A stretch of 64,000 nucleotides of DNA from Nitrospirota bacterium (GTDB lineage Bacteria; Nitrospirota; JACRHL01): assembly GCA_016212085.1 (NCBI GenBank), contig JACRHL010000020.1:32694-96693 (forward strand), read 5' to 3'. Below are positions 1 to 8,537 of this stretch, piece by piece (the stretch's first letter is position 1; every line of letters begins with the position of its first letter). Below the pieces are notes generated by a model that did not search any database, was not told where the DNA came from, and saw only the letters and a list, made by a program, of their open reading frames with translations. Both the position numbers and the translations under genes were made by a program.

Positions 1-2
1 GG

Positions 3-302
3 CTGGTGGGCGACGGGGAGGGCGGCTTCTTCGTGAGCGACGCCCACAACCACCGCATCCGCCACATGAGCCACGGGCGCGACGTGTCCACCGTGGCGGG
101 AACGGGCGTCGCCGGGGAGCGCGACGGCCCGGCGGAGGTGGCCAGCTTTCGCTTCATCACCGGCATCGCCCGCGACCTGGCGGGCAACCTGCTGGTGGCC
201 GATTCCGGCGCCCACCGCATCCGCCGGGTGGTGCGGGGCGACGCCCAGGTGGTGCGGGCGGGGCCGGGAATCGCCGTTGCGGCCCCCCTGGCCGATGATT
301 GA
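3..302 (+). CDS. NHL-repeat protein, C-terminal fragment
   Basis: The window opens inside this frame, so the true start lies upstream; about 99 C-terminal residues are visible. Two strand-turn units of NHL type can be read, FFVSDAHNHRIRHMS and LLVADSGAHRIRRV, each with the D-x-x-N/A-H-R-I-R pattern typical of NHL beta-propeller blades. Such propellers usually act as extracytoplasmic binding scaffolds. With the N-terminus missing, no signal peptide, enzyme domain or partner can be assigned. It converges on cobO with about 70 bp between the stops. Confidence 0.7.
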   Translation: MVGDGEGGFFVSDAHNHRIRHMSHGRDVSTVAGTGVAGERDGPAEVASFRFITGIARDLAGNLLVADSGAHRIRRVVRGDAQVVRAGPGIAVAAPLADD

Positions 303-374
303 AGGCAGCCGGGTCCGTCCGCTACTGGGAGGTGGCGGATTCGGGGCATCCGGGCGCCCGCGCACCCCATCCGA

Positions 375-938
375 TCAGAATTCGATGCCCTTCTGCGCCT
401 TGATGCCCTGCTGGTAGGGGTGCTTGACCGCCACCATCTCGGTGACCAGGTCGGCGGCGTCGATCAGCGCCTGGGGCGGGTTGCGGCCGGTGAGCACCAG
501 GTGCAGGTCGGCGGGTTTTCGGGCGATGAAGTCCAGCACCTCCTGGAGCGGAAAGTAGTCGTAGGACAGCACGTACAGCAGTTCGTCCAGGATCAGCATG
601 CGGCAGCCGCCGGCCGCCACCTTGTCCATGGCCAGTTGCCACCCCGCGCGCACGCGGCGCATGTCGGCCTCCCGGTCCCGGGTGTCCCAGGTGAAACCGT
701 CGCCCATGGGGTGGATCTCGAACAGCTCGCCCAGCAGCGGGGCCGCGTGGTGCTCGCCGCACTGCCACTTGCCCTTGATGAACTGCACCATGCACACCCT
801 CATGCCGTGCCCCACGGCGCGCAGGGCCAGCCCCAGGGCGGCGGTGGTCTTGCCCTTGCCGGCGCCGGTGTGCAGGATCACCAGGCCGTCCTTGCGGCGG
901 CGGGCGGCGGGCGGCGCCTGCTGGGGCGATTCGGGCAC
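375..938 (-). CDS. cobO: Cob(I)alamin/corrinoid adenosyltransferase (BtuR/CobO type)
   Basis: This 187-residue protein adenosylates cob(I)yrinic acid a,c-diamide or cobalamin in late B12 synthesis or salvage, in the cytoplasm. The P-loop GAGKGKTTAALGLALRA at residues 25-41, the strand LVILHTGAGKGK and the Walker B-like LILDELLYVL are diagnostic of the CobA/BtuR/CobO family, and the length is normal for it. It follows cobJ with an 8-bp gap and is the last gene of a minus-strand set SDR-usp-cobJ-cobO, which supports a corrin pathway role. Other cob/cbi genes are not in the window, so the full pathway cannot be confirmed here. Confidence 0.93.
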   Translation of the reverse strand: MPESPQQAPPAARRRKDGLVILHTGAGKGKTTAALGLALRAVGHGMRVCMVQFIKGKWQCGEHHAAPLLGELFEIHPMGDGFTWDTRDREADMRRVRAGWQLAMDKVAAGGCRMLILDELLYVLSYDYFPLQEVLDFIARKPADLHLVLTGRNPPQALIDAADLVTEMVAVKHPYQQGIKAQKGIEF

Positions 939-946
939 GGCCCGGA

Positions 947-1783
947 TCAGCCGGACAGGCCGGAGGAGAGGGAGCGGCCCGGCGTCTCGCCGGCGCGCAC
1001 GGCGCCGGTCTCCAGGTCGTACTTGTTGCTGTAGCCGCGCGGGGTGACCATCAACCCCTCGAAGGTGAAGGTGTTGGAATTGCCGATCAGCACGGTGGTG
1101 AGCATGCCGATCTTGTGGTCGAGCATGCCTTGCAGGTCGGTGAGCACGATGTCCTGCCGGTCGCGGTAGGCGCTCTTCACCAGGGCCACCGGCGTGTCCG
1201 CCTTGCGGCAGGCCAGGAAGATGTCGCGCGCGCGGACGATCTGCTCGGTGCGGCGGCCGCTCTTGGGGTTGTACAGGGCCACCACGAAGTCGCTCTCCGC
1301 CGCCGCCTTCAGGCGTTTTTCGATCACCGCCCAGGGGGTGAGCAGGTCCGACAGGGAGATGGACGCGAAGTCGTGGGTGAGCGGCGCCCCCACCAGCGCG
1401 GCGCAGGCGGACAGGGCGGTGACGCCGGGGATCACCTCCACCGCCACGTCGCCCTGGGGGTGCCAGCCGGCGGCCCTCAGCACCTCGTAGGTGGGGCCGG
1501 CCATGCCGTAGATGCCCACGTCGCCGCTGGAGATCAGCGCCACGGCCTTGCCCTTTCGGGCCAGTTCCAGGGCCGTCTCGCAGCGGTCCAGCTCCTCGGT
1601 CATGCCCTTCTCGATGACCTCCTTGCCCGCCAGCAGGTGCTGCACCAGCTCGATGTAGGTGCTGTAGCCGATCACCACGTCCGCCTCGCGGATGGCCTGG
1701 TGGGCGCGGAAGGTCAAATGGTCCGGGTGGCCGGGGCCGAAGCCCACCAGCAGGATGCGGCCGGGGGTGTGCGGGGTCAACAT
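947..1783 (-). CDS. cobJ: Precorrin-3B C17-methyltransferase
   Basis: This SAM-dependent tetrapyrrole methylase of 278 residues methylates C17 with ring contraction in corrin synthesis. Visible hallmarks are the N-terminal LVGFGPGHPDHLTFRAHQA, the SAM-site SSGDVGIYGM, VIPGVTALSACAALVGAP, and the CobJ/CbiH-specific SLSDLLTPW and RGYSNKYD near the C-terminus. I chose ATG 1783 over a longer frame reaching 1846 because GGGAG lies about 6 bases upstream and the methylase fold begins a few residues in. It starts 11 bp after the usp stop. CbiH (anaerobic) and CobJ (aerobic) cannot be separated with certainty by inspection. Confidence 0.9.
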   Translation of the reverse strand: MLTPHTPGRILLVGFGPGHPDHLTFRAHQAIREADVVIGYSTYIELVQHLLAGKEVIEKGMTEELDRCETALELARKGKAVALISSGDVGIYGMAGPTYEVLRAAGWHPQGDVAVEVIPGVTALSACAALVGAPLTHDFASISLSDLLTPWAVIEKRLKAAAESDFVVALYNPKSGRRTEQIVRARDIFLACRKADTPVALVKSAYRDRQDIVLTDLQGMLDHKIGMLTTVLIGNSNTFTFEGLMVTPRGYSNKYDLETGAVRAGETPGRSLSSGLSG

Positions 1784-1794
1784 GGCTGCTCCCG

Positions 1795-2247
1795 CTATGG
1801 CATCTTGAATTCGTGGCCGGGCATGCGCACGGAGAGCACCGGGCACGGGGCCTTGCGCACCACCTTCTCGGCGATGCTGCCCAGCAGCACGTGCTCCAGG
1901 GCGGTGCGGCCGTGGGTGCCGATGATGATCAGGTCGCTGTCGTCCTCGCGCGCGGCGCGGCAGATCTCCTTGACCGGATCGCCTTGCAGCACCTCGCCGG
2001 TGACGGCGAACGGCGCCTCGGCCAATTCGTCCAGCAGCTTGTCCATCATCTCCCGCAGGGAGTGCAGCACCGACTCGTACTGGGTGCTGCTGTCGACGCC
2101 GAAGTCCACCACGTAGGAGAACAACTGCGCCACGTGGATGACGTGCAGGTGCGCCCCGTACTGGCTGGCCAGCGACACGGCGTAACGCTGGGCGTGGGCG
2201 GCATGGTCCGAAAAGTCGGTGGGAAACAGGATGCGTTCGAATTTCAT
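1795..2247 (-). CDS. Universal stress protein (UspA family)
   Basis: This is a 150-residue single-domain Usp. The N-terminus ILFPTDFSDHAAHAQRYAV and the C-terminal nucleotide-binding pattern G-x2-G-x9-G-S (GTHGRTALEHVLLGS), followed by VVRKAPCPVLSVR, match the ATP-binding UspA subclass. Such proteins act in cytoplasmic stress survival, often as dimers. The gene sits between an SDR gene (22 bp upstream) and cobJ, so it is probably co-transcribed with the corrin genes, which is an unusual neighbourhood. Its specific role cannot be deduced. Confidence 0.9.
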   Translation of the reverse strand: MKFERILFPTDFSDHAAHAQRYAVSLASQYGAHLHVIHVAQLFSYVVDFGVDSSTQYESVLHSLREMMDKLLDELAEAPFAVTGEVLQGDPVKEICRAAREDDSDLIIIGTHGRTALEHVLLGSIAEKVVRKAPCPVLSVRMPGHEFKMP

Positions 2248-2269
2248 GGATACCTCGCTTGGTTTCCCT

Positions 2270-3034
2270 TCAGGTTGCCGCCACTTCCAGCGGGATGATC
2301 GTGCCGCTCTCCGGGGCGTCCCCGGTGAGCAGTTCCAGCACCCGCTCCGCCACCACCCTGGGGGCGAGCATGGGCGTGCCGTCCACGTCCAGCATAGCGC
2401 GCAGGGCGGCGGTGTCCACGATGTCGGGGCAGAGGGCGTGCACGGTGATGCCGAAATCCGCCAGCTCCGCCGCCCACGACTGGGTGAGCGACACGAGCGC
2501 CGCCTTCGACGCGCAATAGGCCGACAGGAACGGTGCCCCGCCCAGCCCCGCCATGGCGGCGATGTTGACGATGTGGCCGCGCCGGTTCCGCATCATCTCC
2601 TCCACCAGCGCGCGGGTGACCAGGAACGGCCCGCCCACGTTGGTGCCCAGGGTCTCGGTGAACCGGGCCACATCGGCGCCGAGCAGCTGGTCCATGTGCA
2701 TGACGCCGGCGTTGTTGACGATGATATCGATGCGCATGAAGTACTTGAGCAGCTTCTCGGCCATGTTCTGCACGCTGGGCGGCTTGGTCACGTCCAGCTC
2801 GATGGGCAGCGCCTTCACGTGGTGGGCCTTGACCAGTTCCTTGGCGAGCGCCTCCGAGCGGTGCAGGGTGCGCGAGCCCACCGCCACGTTGCAGCCGGCC
2901 CCGGCCAGGGCGTGGGCGATGGCCAGGCCGATGCCCTGGGAGGCCCCGGTGACCAGGGCCACCTGGCCGGCCAGCGGGCGGTTGTCGGATCGGGATCGGG
3001 GCACGGCTGTTCGCGTGGGTCGGGGTGATCTCAA
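2270..3034 (-). CDS. Short-chain dehydrogenase/reductase with altered catalytic site
   Basis: This is a classical SDR of about 254 residues. It has the cofactor loop TGASQGIG (29-36), the NNAG motif (107-110), an active-site Asn region TNVGG, and the Tyr-x3-Lys pair YCASK with Tyr173 and Lys177. The catalytic Ser expected 13 residues before Tyr is Ala160 (sequence HIVNIAAMAG), so the usual tetrad is incomplete. The start is uncertain: TTG 3034 gives the full frame and GTG 3004 is an alternative, and the first 20 residues are basic and outside the fold. It is the first gene of the usp-cobJ-cobO set and diverges from hemL. Substrate is unknown. Confidence 0.85.
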   Translation of the reverse strand: MRSPRPTRTAVPRSRSDNRPLAGQVALVTGASQGIGLAIAHALAGAGCNVAVGSRTLHRSEALAKELVKAHHVKALPIELDVTKPPSVQNMAEKLLKYFMRIDIIVNNAGVMHMDQLLGADVARFTETLGTNVGGPFLVTRALVEEMMRNRRGHIVNIAAMAGLGGAPFLSAYCASKAALVSLTQSWAAELADFGITVHALCPDIVDTAALRAMLDVDGTPMLAPRVVAERVLELLTGDAPESGTIIPLEVAAT

Positions 3035-3114
3035 ACGGGGTGCCCTAGACTATAAGCCCGCGCGGGAAGGGCGCGCAACACGGCGCGGGGCGCCCGGCCG
3101 GATCGTGCCGCGCC

Positions 3115-3144
3115 TTGACAGAGGGGGGGGCAGGTCACTAGATT
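3115..3144 (+). promoter_or_regulatory. Sigma-70-like promoter for hemL
   Basis: A perfect -35 TTGACA (3115-3120) is followed after 18 bp by TAGATT (3139-3144), 4 of 6 matches to the -10 consensus. The predicted transcript starts near 3151, giving a leader of about 28 bases before the hemL ATG. This is inferred from consensus only. Confidence 0.55.
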
Positions 3145-3178
3145 CGCCCCTCCCTCATCCCCCTTTTGTGGATCCGGC

Positions 3179-4462
3179 ATGAACCATTCCATCTCCCAGG
3201 CCCTTTTCGAACGCGCCCAGCGGGTGCTGCCCGGCGGCGTCGACAGCCCGGTGCGCGCCTACCGCTCCGTGGGCGGCACGCCGCCGTTCGTGGCGCGCGC
3301 CGATGGGGCGCGCGTGTTCGACGCGGACGGCAACGCCTACATCGACTACGTGGGTTCCTGGGGGCCGATGATCCTGGGCCACAACCACCCGGCGGTGCGC
3401 GCGCGCCTGGCGGCGGCGCTGGAGAACGGCACCAGCTTCGGCGCCCCCACGGAGCTGGAGATCCAGCTCGCCGAGGCGGTCATCGGCGCGCTGCCGTCCA
3501 TCCAGATGGTGCGCTTCGTCAGCTCCGGCACCGAGGCCACCATGAGCGCCCTGCGGCTGGCGCGGGGCTTCACCGGGCGCGACCTGATCGTCAAGTTCGA
3601 GGGGTGCTACCACGGCCATGCGGACGCCCTGCTGGTGAAGGCCGGCTCCGGCGCCGCCACCCTGGGCGTGCCCGACTCCGCCGGGGTGCCGGCGGACGTG
3701 GCCCGCGCCACCCTGACCGCCCCCTACAACGACCTGGACGCGGTCCGGACGCTGTTCGCCGCCCAGGGCGACCGCATCGCCTGCGTGATCGTGGAGCCGG
3801 TGGCCGGCAACATGGGGCTGGTGACGCCCGCCGCCGGTTTCCTGGAGGGGCTGCGCGAGGTCACCGCCCGCCACGGCGCCCTGCTCATCTTCGACGAGGT
3901 GATGACCGGCTTCCGCGTGGCCTACGGCGGCTACCAGGCCCTGTGCGGCGTGACGCCGGACCTGACCACCCTGGGCAAGGTGATCGGCGGCGGCCTGCCG
4001 GTGGGCGCCTTCGGCGGCCGCGCCGACGTGATGCGCCACGTGGCGCCGCTGGGGCCCGTGTATCAGGCGGGCACCCTGTCCGGCAACCCGCTGGCCATGA
4101 CCGCGGGCCTGGCCACCCTGGAGGCGCTCCGCGCCCCCGGCGTGTACGACCGGCTGGAGGCCCTGGGGGCGCGCCTGGGGGCGGGCCTGGCCCGGGCGGC
4201 GGCGGACGCGGGCATCCCCGTCACCCTGCCGCGCCAGGGGGCCATGGGCTGCATGTACTTTGCCGACCGCCCGGTGCGCAACTATGCCGATGCCACCCGC
4301 TGCGACGTTGGCCGCTTCCGGCGCTATTTCCACGGCATGCTGGAGCGCGGCGTGTGGCTGGCGCCGTCCCAGTTCGAGGCGGGCTTCGTGTCGCTGGCGC
4401 ACTCGGACGCGGACATCGACGCCACCGTGGCCCGCGCGGCGGAGGTGATGCGCACCCTGTAG
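3179..4462 (+). CDS. hemL: Glutamate-1-semialdehyde 2,1-aminomutase
   Basis: This 427-residue PLP enzyme converts glutamate-1-semialdehyde to 5-aminolevulinate in the C5 route of heme/corrin synthesis. Signatures include the start [20 protein letters not shown], the substrate loop [16 protein letters not shown], the PLP-anchoring [12 protein letters not shown] and the lysine region [14 protein letters not shown], with the Schiff-base Lys near residue 265. Length and motif order are those of HemL rather than of other class III aminotransferases. It stands alone behind its own promoter and is followed by a strong terminator. It feeds the same tetrapyrrole pathway as cobJ/cobO across the divergent junction. 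Confidence 0.97.
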   Translation: MNHSISQALFERAQRVLPGGVDSPVRAYRSVGGTPPFVARADGARVFDADGNAYIDYVGSWGPMILGHNHPAVRARLAAALENGTSFGAPTELEIQLAEAVIGALPSIQMVRFVSSGTEATMSALRLARGFTGRDLIVKFEGCYHGHADALLVKAGSGAATLGVPDSAGVPADVARATLTAPYNDLDAVRTLFAAQGDRIACVIVEPVAGNMGLVTPAAGFLEGLREVTARHGALLIFDEVMTGFRVAYGGYQALCGVTPDLTTLGKVIGGGLPVGAFGGRADVMRHVAPLGPVYQAGTLSGNPLAMTAGLATLEALRAPGVYDRLEALGARLGAGLARAAADAGIPVTLPRQGAMGCMYFADRPVRNYADATRCDVGRFRRYFHGMLERGVWLAPSQFEAGFVSLAHSDADIDATVARAAEVMRTL

Positions 4463-4482
4463 CGGCGGATCTGGCTGGGCAA

Positions 4483-4525
4483 CAAAAAAGGGCGCGCCCC
4501 GTGCACCGGGGCGCGCCCTTTTTTG
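4483..4525. terminator. Bidirectional intrinsic terminator between hemL and speE
   Basis: Two perfect 19-base arms (4483-4501 and 4507-4525) enclose a 5-base loop. The stem core is GGGCGCGCCCC, flanked by A6 on the left and T6 on the right, so a U-tract follows the hairpin on either strand. It lies 20 bp after the hemL stop and 19 bp from the speE stop, so it can terminate both convergent units. Confidence 0.92.
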
Positions 4526-4544
4526 TGCGCGCAAAAAAACGCCG

Positions 4545-5507
4545 TCAGCCGCGCACGATCCTCAGCTCGTCCGTGTCCTCGGTGAGGGCGGTGATGGGGT
4601 CGAAGCGGTCGATCTGGTCCAGGTGGATCGGTTCCGCCGGCTGGGCCAGCAGCCGCCGCACGAAGTTGGACTGCGCATAGGCGGCCCGGTGGGTGTCGCC
4701 ATTGTAGACCTGCAAGTCCGTCAGGCCGCGCCGTTGCACCCGCGCGTCCACCTCCGCGGCCGACAGGGCGCGCGGGTCGATGGTTTGCGAGGCATTGCAG
4801 AACGACCACAGGGTGCCGTACAGCGGCACGTACTGGAACAGGGGGTGCACCTGGGCGTAGGCGGCGCGCAGGTTGGCCACCAGCTGGGCGAACAGCGCCT
4901 TGCGGGTGATGGCGTTCTCCACGTGCTGCACGTGGATGCCCGTGTCGCCCAGCAGGGTGGCGATGGCCCGGTAATACTCCACCGTGTACAGCGGCCGGCT
5001 GGGGCCGATGGGGTCGGTGAGGTCAAGGATCACCACGTCGAAGCGCTCGCCGCGGTCGGCGGCGCGCATGACGTAGTCGAAGCCGTCGCCGATGACCAGC
5101 TTCATGCGCGGGTCGTCGAAGGCGCCCCGGTGGATCTCCGCCAGGTGCTCCTTGGAGAAGGTGACCACCTGCTCGTCCAGCTCCACCATCACCAGCTCGG
5201 TGACCGTGTTGTGCTTGAGCGCCTCCTCGGCCATGCCGCCGTCGCCGGCGCCGACGATGAGCACCCGCCTGGGGTCGGGGTGGGCGATCATGGCCGGGTG
5301 GACCATCATCTCGTGGTAGAAGTACTCGTCTCCCACCGAGGTCTGGAACACGTTGTCGAGGCGCAGGGCCTTGCCAAACTGCGCGCAGTCGAACAATTCG
5401 ATTTTCTGGAACGGCGTCTGCCCCTCGTGGAGCAGGCGGGTGGCGCGGACGAAGTGGCCGAAATCCTTGGTGAGGGACTCGATCAGGTAGCGCTCTCCCC
5501 CGCTCAC
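4545..5507 (-). CDS. speE: Polyamine aminopropyltransferase (spermidine synthase)
   Basis: This 320-residue enzyme transfers aminopropyl from decarboxylated SAM to putrescine. It shows DEYFYHEMMVHPAMIAHPDP, the SAM-binding VLIVGAGDGGMAEE, VMVELDEQVV, and the catalytic region VVILDLTDPIGPSRPLYT. Its length is slightly above the usual 280-310 because of C-terminal residues. The start is taken as GTG 5507, whose bases overlap the speD stop (GTGA); a longer open frame to 5609 has no family similarity. Coupling to speD matches substrate flow from decarboxylated SAM to spermidine. Confidence 0.95.
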   Translation of the reverse strand: MSGGERYLIESLTKDFGHFVRATRLLHEGQTPFQKIELFDCAQFGKALRLDNVFQTSVGDEYFYHEMMVHPAMIAHPDPRRVLIVGAGDGGMAEEALKHNTVTELVMVELDEQVVTFSKEHLAEIHRGAFDDPRMKLVIGDGFDYVMRAADRGERFDVVILDLTDPIGPSRPLYTVEYYRAIATLLGDTGIHVQHVENAITRKALFAQLVANLRAAYAQVHPLFQYVPLYGTLWSFCNASQTIDPRALSAAEVDARVQRRGLTDLQVYNGDTHRAAYAQSNFVRRLLAQPAEPIHLDQIDRFDPITALTEDTDELRIVRG

Positions 5508-5902
5508 CGGTTCACTTCCTGCACGCGGGCGTCCTCGGGCTGGAACAGGGCGATCAGGCGGCTGGCCAGGTTGCGGGCCTTGGCGGTGTTGTCGGAGCTG
5601 TAGTTGCACACAAACACGTCGAGGGAGACGTAGCCGTGCTCGGGCCAGGTGTGCAGGGCCATGTGCGACTCGGCCAGCACCACGGTGCCGGTCACCCCCC
5701 CCTCGCCGGGGAACTGGTGAAACATGCGGCCCACGTCGAACAGGCCGGCCTCGCGCACGTATTCAACGCACGTTCGTTCCAGACGTTCCCCGTTGGTCAT
5801 CTCGTCAAGCGCCTGGCAACCGTACAGGTCGGCGATGACGTGGATGCCGGTGACAGCGCGACGACCCGCAGGGTCGGGGGCGGAAACCTCGGGAGCGTGC
5901 AT
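5504..5902 (-). CDS. speD: S-adenosylmethionine decarboxylase proenzyme (short bacterial class)
   Basis: This 132-residue proenzyme self-cleaves before a serine to form the pyruvoyl cofactor and supplies aminopropyl groups to SpeE. The cleavage motif LAESHMALHTWPE is intact, with Ser as the pyruvoyl precursor, and is followed by GYVSLDVFVCN, typical of the Bacillus/archaeal-type short SpeD. The ATG at 5902 fits the family N-terminus around GIHVIADLYGC after a roughly 18-residue extension. It overlaps speE by 4 bases. Confidence 0.95.
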   Translation of the reverse strand: MHAPEVSAPDPAGRRAVTGIHVIADLYGCQALDEMTNGERLERTCVEYVREAGLFDVGRMFHQFPGEGGVTGTVVLAESHMALHTWPEHGYVSLDVFVCNYSSDNTAKARNLASRLIALFQPEDARVQEVNR

Positions 5903-6294
5903 GGCAGGTACCCTTCATTCAAGAAACGGAAGGCAACGAGTGATACATGAGCCCTTTTTAGGGAAGCGAAGAACTATATCGGAAAACGGGTGGCGCCGCA
6001 CTACTTTTTTTGCGATGGGCACAGATATTGCCCTTGTTGAACGGATTGGTCGCAACAAAGACAAAAGCGCAAGTTTTATGACGGAATGCGCATGACGACG
6101 CCCTTTCGGTGCGCTGGGTCCGATCTGGGGCGTCGCCGCTCAACTTCTTGTTTATCCGGGTTTTTTTTGATATTCCGGCGAGATGTCGCGCATGGCATGG
6201 GGGTTGCTAGTCATCGGAGCGCCAGCGTCTGCCGAAGGGTTCGGGGCGCGGTACCACGCAAACCATCTCTCGAGTGAATTGAAAGGAAGCAGCG
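5903..6294. other. Divergent intergenic region speD / outer-membrane protein gene
   Basis: About 390 bp without a convincing gene, noticeably more AT-rich than its surroundings, with T-runs at 6004-6010 and 6161-6168. It must hold the start signals of both flanking genes. A weak candidate for the rightward gene is TTGTTT (6148-6153) with 17 bp to TATTCC (6171-6176), only 3 of 6 matches at -10. No strong operator or riboswitch is seen. A good ribosome site AAAGGAAG precedes ATG 6295. Confidence 0.4.
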
Positions 6295-7047
6295 ATGCAA
6301 TTCTGGTTCAAGCGTATCCTGTCCGGCGCCGTGCTGTTCGGTGCCCTGCTGCCGGTAGCGGCCCACGCCACCCCCTCGACCCACATCTGGGCCCCATCCA
6401 CCGACACCCAGGCGTTCGGTACCGTTCACCTGACCCACGACGTCTACGCCCCCGTGGACAAGGACTCCGCCGGCAACCGCGTGGCGCCGGTCATCAACCT
6501 GGGGCTCGAGGCGGGGGTCAGCCCGTCGGATAAAGTCGGGGTGGAGGTTGGGTTCGACGTTATCCAGGCTGGCGTCGCCGCCGATGCCAGCCCGGCATAC
6601 TACAACGCCAAGGTGGCCACCCCGGAGAACGCCCTGGGCGAGGGCATGCCCGCCATCGCCGTGGGCGGTTACCTGTTTGGCACCAGCAGCGACAAGACCG
6701 ATTACAACGTCATCTACGGCAAGGTGGGGCGCACCTTCGGGTCGCTGGGGCGGCTGTCGGTGGGCTATTACACCGGCAACGACAAGCTGTTGTTGGACGA
6801 ACTGGGCAACAAGGCCAACAACGGCGTGATGGCGTGTTGGGAGGACACCCTGTCGAGCGTCTCGGACAATCTGTGGGCCGCCGTGGAGTACATGGGAGGC
6901 GACAACTTCCTGGGCACGCTCAATATCGGCGTTGCCTGGGTATTCACTCCGGAGGTGAGCGTGCTGGCGGGCTATGACCGCCTGAACAACCGCGACCTGA
7001 CCGGCGTCGCGGACACGTTCACCCTGCAACTGGACCTGAACTTCTGA
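6295..7047 (+). CDS. Outer-membrane beta-barrel protein, unknown function
   Basis: This 250-residue protein has a clear Sec signal peptide (basic FKR, hydrophobic core, cleavage after AAHA near residue 25). Its body is a run of alternating polar/hydrophobic strands such as RLSVGYYTGND and GTLNIGVAWVF. It ends in TLQLDLNF with the C-terminal aromatic Phe used for BAM-dependent barrel insertion. About ten to twelve short strands are plausible, suggesting a small barrel. It stands alone between two large intergenic regions. I do not recognise a specific transport role. Confidence 0.7.
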   Translation: MQFWFKRILSGAVLFGALLPVAAHATPSTHIWAPSTDTQAFGTVHLTHDVYAPVDKDSAGNRVAPVINLGLEAGVSPSDKVGVEVGFDVIQAGVAADASPAYYNAKVATPENALGEGMPAIAVGGYLFGTSSDKTDYNVIYGKVGRTFGSLGRLSVGYYTGNDKLLLDELGNKANNGVMACWEDTLSSVSDNLWAAVEYMGGDNFLGTLNIGVAWVFTPEVSVLAGYDRLNNRDLTGVADTFTLQLDLNF

Positions 7048-7151
7048 TTGACGGAGGGCAAGTTTGATGCGTCAGAGGGGCCTGGCGACCCATCTGTGGC
7101 CCCGAAAATCGTGAGCAACCTGGAGAGGGCTTCCTGCCCGCCTGGAGCATG

Positions 7152-7184
7152 ATGGTGCCGCCCCCATCCATTGGGCGGCACCAT
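7152..7184 (+). terminator. 12-bp hairpin downstream of the small barrel gene
   Basis: Perfect 12-base arms (7152-7163 and 7173-7184, core GGTGCCGCCC) enclose a 9-base loop about 105 bp after the 7047 stop. No T-run follows, so it is either a Rho-linked 3' protective hairpin or an unusual terminator. The rest of 7048-7340 shows nothing codable that I trust. Confidence 0.4.
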
Positions 7185-7348
7185 GAACAAGAGGCCGCGT
7201 TGGGATCGCTTGCCGGCCCTCAAGGCGGGAAGGCGACGATGAAAGCCGTCACGGGAGGCTTGCCCTGAGGGAACTGTCCCCGCGTCACGATGTCCACACA
7301 GGCCGGATCATCCGGCGGAAAAAAGCGTGCGCAACCTGACGAATGTGG

Positions 7349-7377
7349 TTGACACGTCCTTTTTGCGCCGATATGTT
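7349..7377 (+). promoter_or_regulatory. Strong sigma-70-like promoter of the porin gene
   Basis: A perfect TTGACA (7349-7354), 17-bp spacer and TATGTT (7372-7377) predict a start near 7384, just upstream of a long hairpin. The same -10 style (TATGnT) is seen before the proteasome operon at 27655. Confidence 0.7.
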
Positions 7378-7389
7378 ACGGCCACAATA

Positions 7390-7477
7390 CGGCTGCCCGC
7401 CTTGGGCTCAAAGGTGCTGCCGCGTCTCCGGCCAGTGTTTGACCGGAGACGCGGCGTTCCGAAAGGGCGGGCAGCCG
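7390..7477 (+). promoter_or_regulatory. Nested hairpin in the porin mRNA leader
   Basis: Outer arms 7390-7401 and 7466-7477 (12 bp, CGGCTGCCCGCC and its complement) enclose inner arms 7419-7431 and 7443-7455 (13 bp, perfect) with an 11-base loop. It begins about 6 bases after the predicted transcription start and leaves some 60 bases before the ribosome site. It could stabilise the 5' end of an abundant mRNA or be a regulatory leader. No known riboswitch consensus was recognised. Confidence 0.6.
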
Positions 7478-7536
7478 GGACAGTGTTAGGGCTGACCGCC
7501 CTGGGCATCGTAAAACGCAACATGAGGAGGACAGGG

Positions 7537-8502
7537 ATGAAAAAGTCTACCATTGCAGCCGTTGCCGCTGCAGCCATGTTCGGCTTTGGCGCAGTGGGCA
7601 GCGCCATGGCTGACACGACGCTTTCCGGCTTCGCCGACATCAACTACAACGCGTTCCATTCCGACGCCGAGGAAGGTACCTTCGGCGCTGCCGGTGAGTT
7701 GGACGTCGCCGCCGGGGACGACAGCGCCTCCGTGCGCTTCGACCTGGACATCGTCGACGTGCTGAGCACCAACGGCGCATCCGGTGCCGCCGCCCAGACC
7801 GCCGGCGTGGACGTGGAGCAGGCCAACGTGGTCCTGAAGCTGAGTGACATGCTCGGCCTGACCGCCGGTATCGCCAACTCGCCGTTCGGGCGTGAGGGGC
7901 AGGATGCCACCGACATCAACTTCGCTGGCAATGGTCTGCTGTTCGCCCAGCGGCCGCACAACGTGGCCGGTGCCCTGGCTTCGGTGACCCTGAACGAGCA
8001 GATCTCCGCCAACGTGGGTTACATCAACTCGCTGAGCGACATCACCGGCACCGTGAACGCCGCCAACGACGTGGTGGTCACCGTGGCCGCCAACGTGGTG
8101 GACGGCGTGTCCTTGAACCTGGGTTATCTGACTGACTCCACCGATGGTATGAACGGTGACATGATCAACGCCTACGTCAACCTGGGCTTGGTGGAGAACC
8201 TGGACGTGGCGGTGGAGTTCCTGAGCGGCGATCCGGTCAACGGTTCCGGTAATTTCGACAGTGGCTACGGCGTCGTTCTGGGCTACAACCTGGGTAAGGC
8301 CAGCGTGGATGCCCGGTACGAGACCACCACGGCCGAGGGTGCCGGTTCGGACCAGACCCAGTTCTCGCTGGCCGGGAACCTGCACATGTCGGACAATTGC
8401 GTGGTGCGTGCTGATTTCACCAGCCACAACATCGACACGCCGACTGTGCTCCAGACCGCCAACGAGGACACCCTGACCGTGCAGATGGTCCACTCGTTCT
8501 AA
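7537..8502 (+). CDS. Porin-like outer-membrane protein
   Basis: This 321-residue protein starts at ATG 7537, preceded by GAGGAGG at 7524-7530; upstream in-frame starts lack a signal peptide. The signal peptide MKKSTIAAVAAAAMFGFGAV ends near AMA|DTTLSGF. The mature part has repeated amphipathic strands (SANVGYINSL, SLNLGYLTD, GVVLGYNLG, ASVDARYE) and the C-terminal LTVQMVHSF with terminal Phe. Smooth codon use, a strong promoter and a structured leader suggest a highly expressed general porin. Substrate selectivity cannot be told. Confidence 0.8.
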   Translation: MKKSTIAAVAAAAMFGFGAVGSAMADTTLSGFADINYNAFHSDAEEGTFGAAGELDVAAGDDSASVRFDLDIVDVLSTNGASGAAAQTAGVDVEQANVVLKLSDMLGLTAGIANSPFGREGQDATDINFAGNGLLFAQRPHNVAGALASVTLNEQISANVGYINSLSDITGTVNAANDVVVTVAANVVDGVSLNLGYLTDSTDGMNGDMINAYVNLGLVENLDVAVEFLSGDPVNGSGNFDSGYGVVLGYNLGKASVDARYETTTAEGAGSDQTQFSLAGNLHMSDNCVVRADFTSHNIDTPTVLQTANEDTLTVQMVHSF

Positions 8503-8537
8503 GCGAACGGGCAGACCGGACGGTCATCCGTCACAGC

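Noticed and set aside
7390..7477. Cobalamin or other known riboswitch in the porin leader
   Set aside because: No B12-box or other family consensus was found; only simple nested stems are visible.
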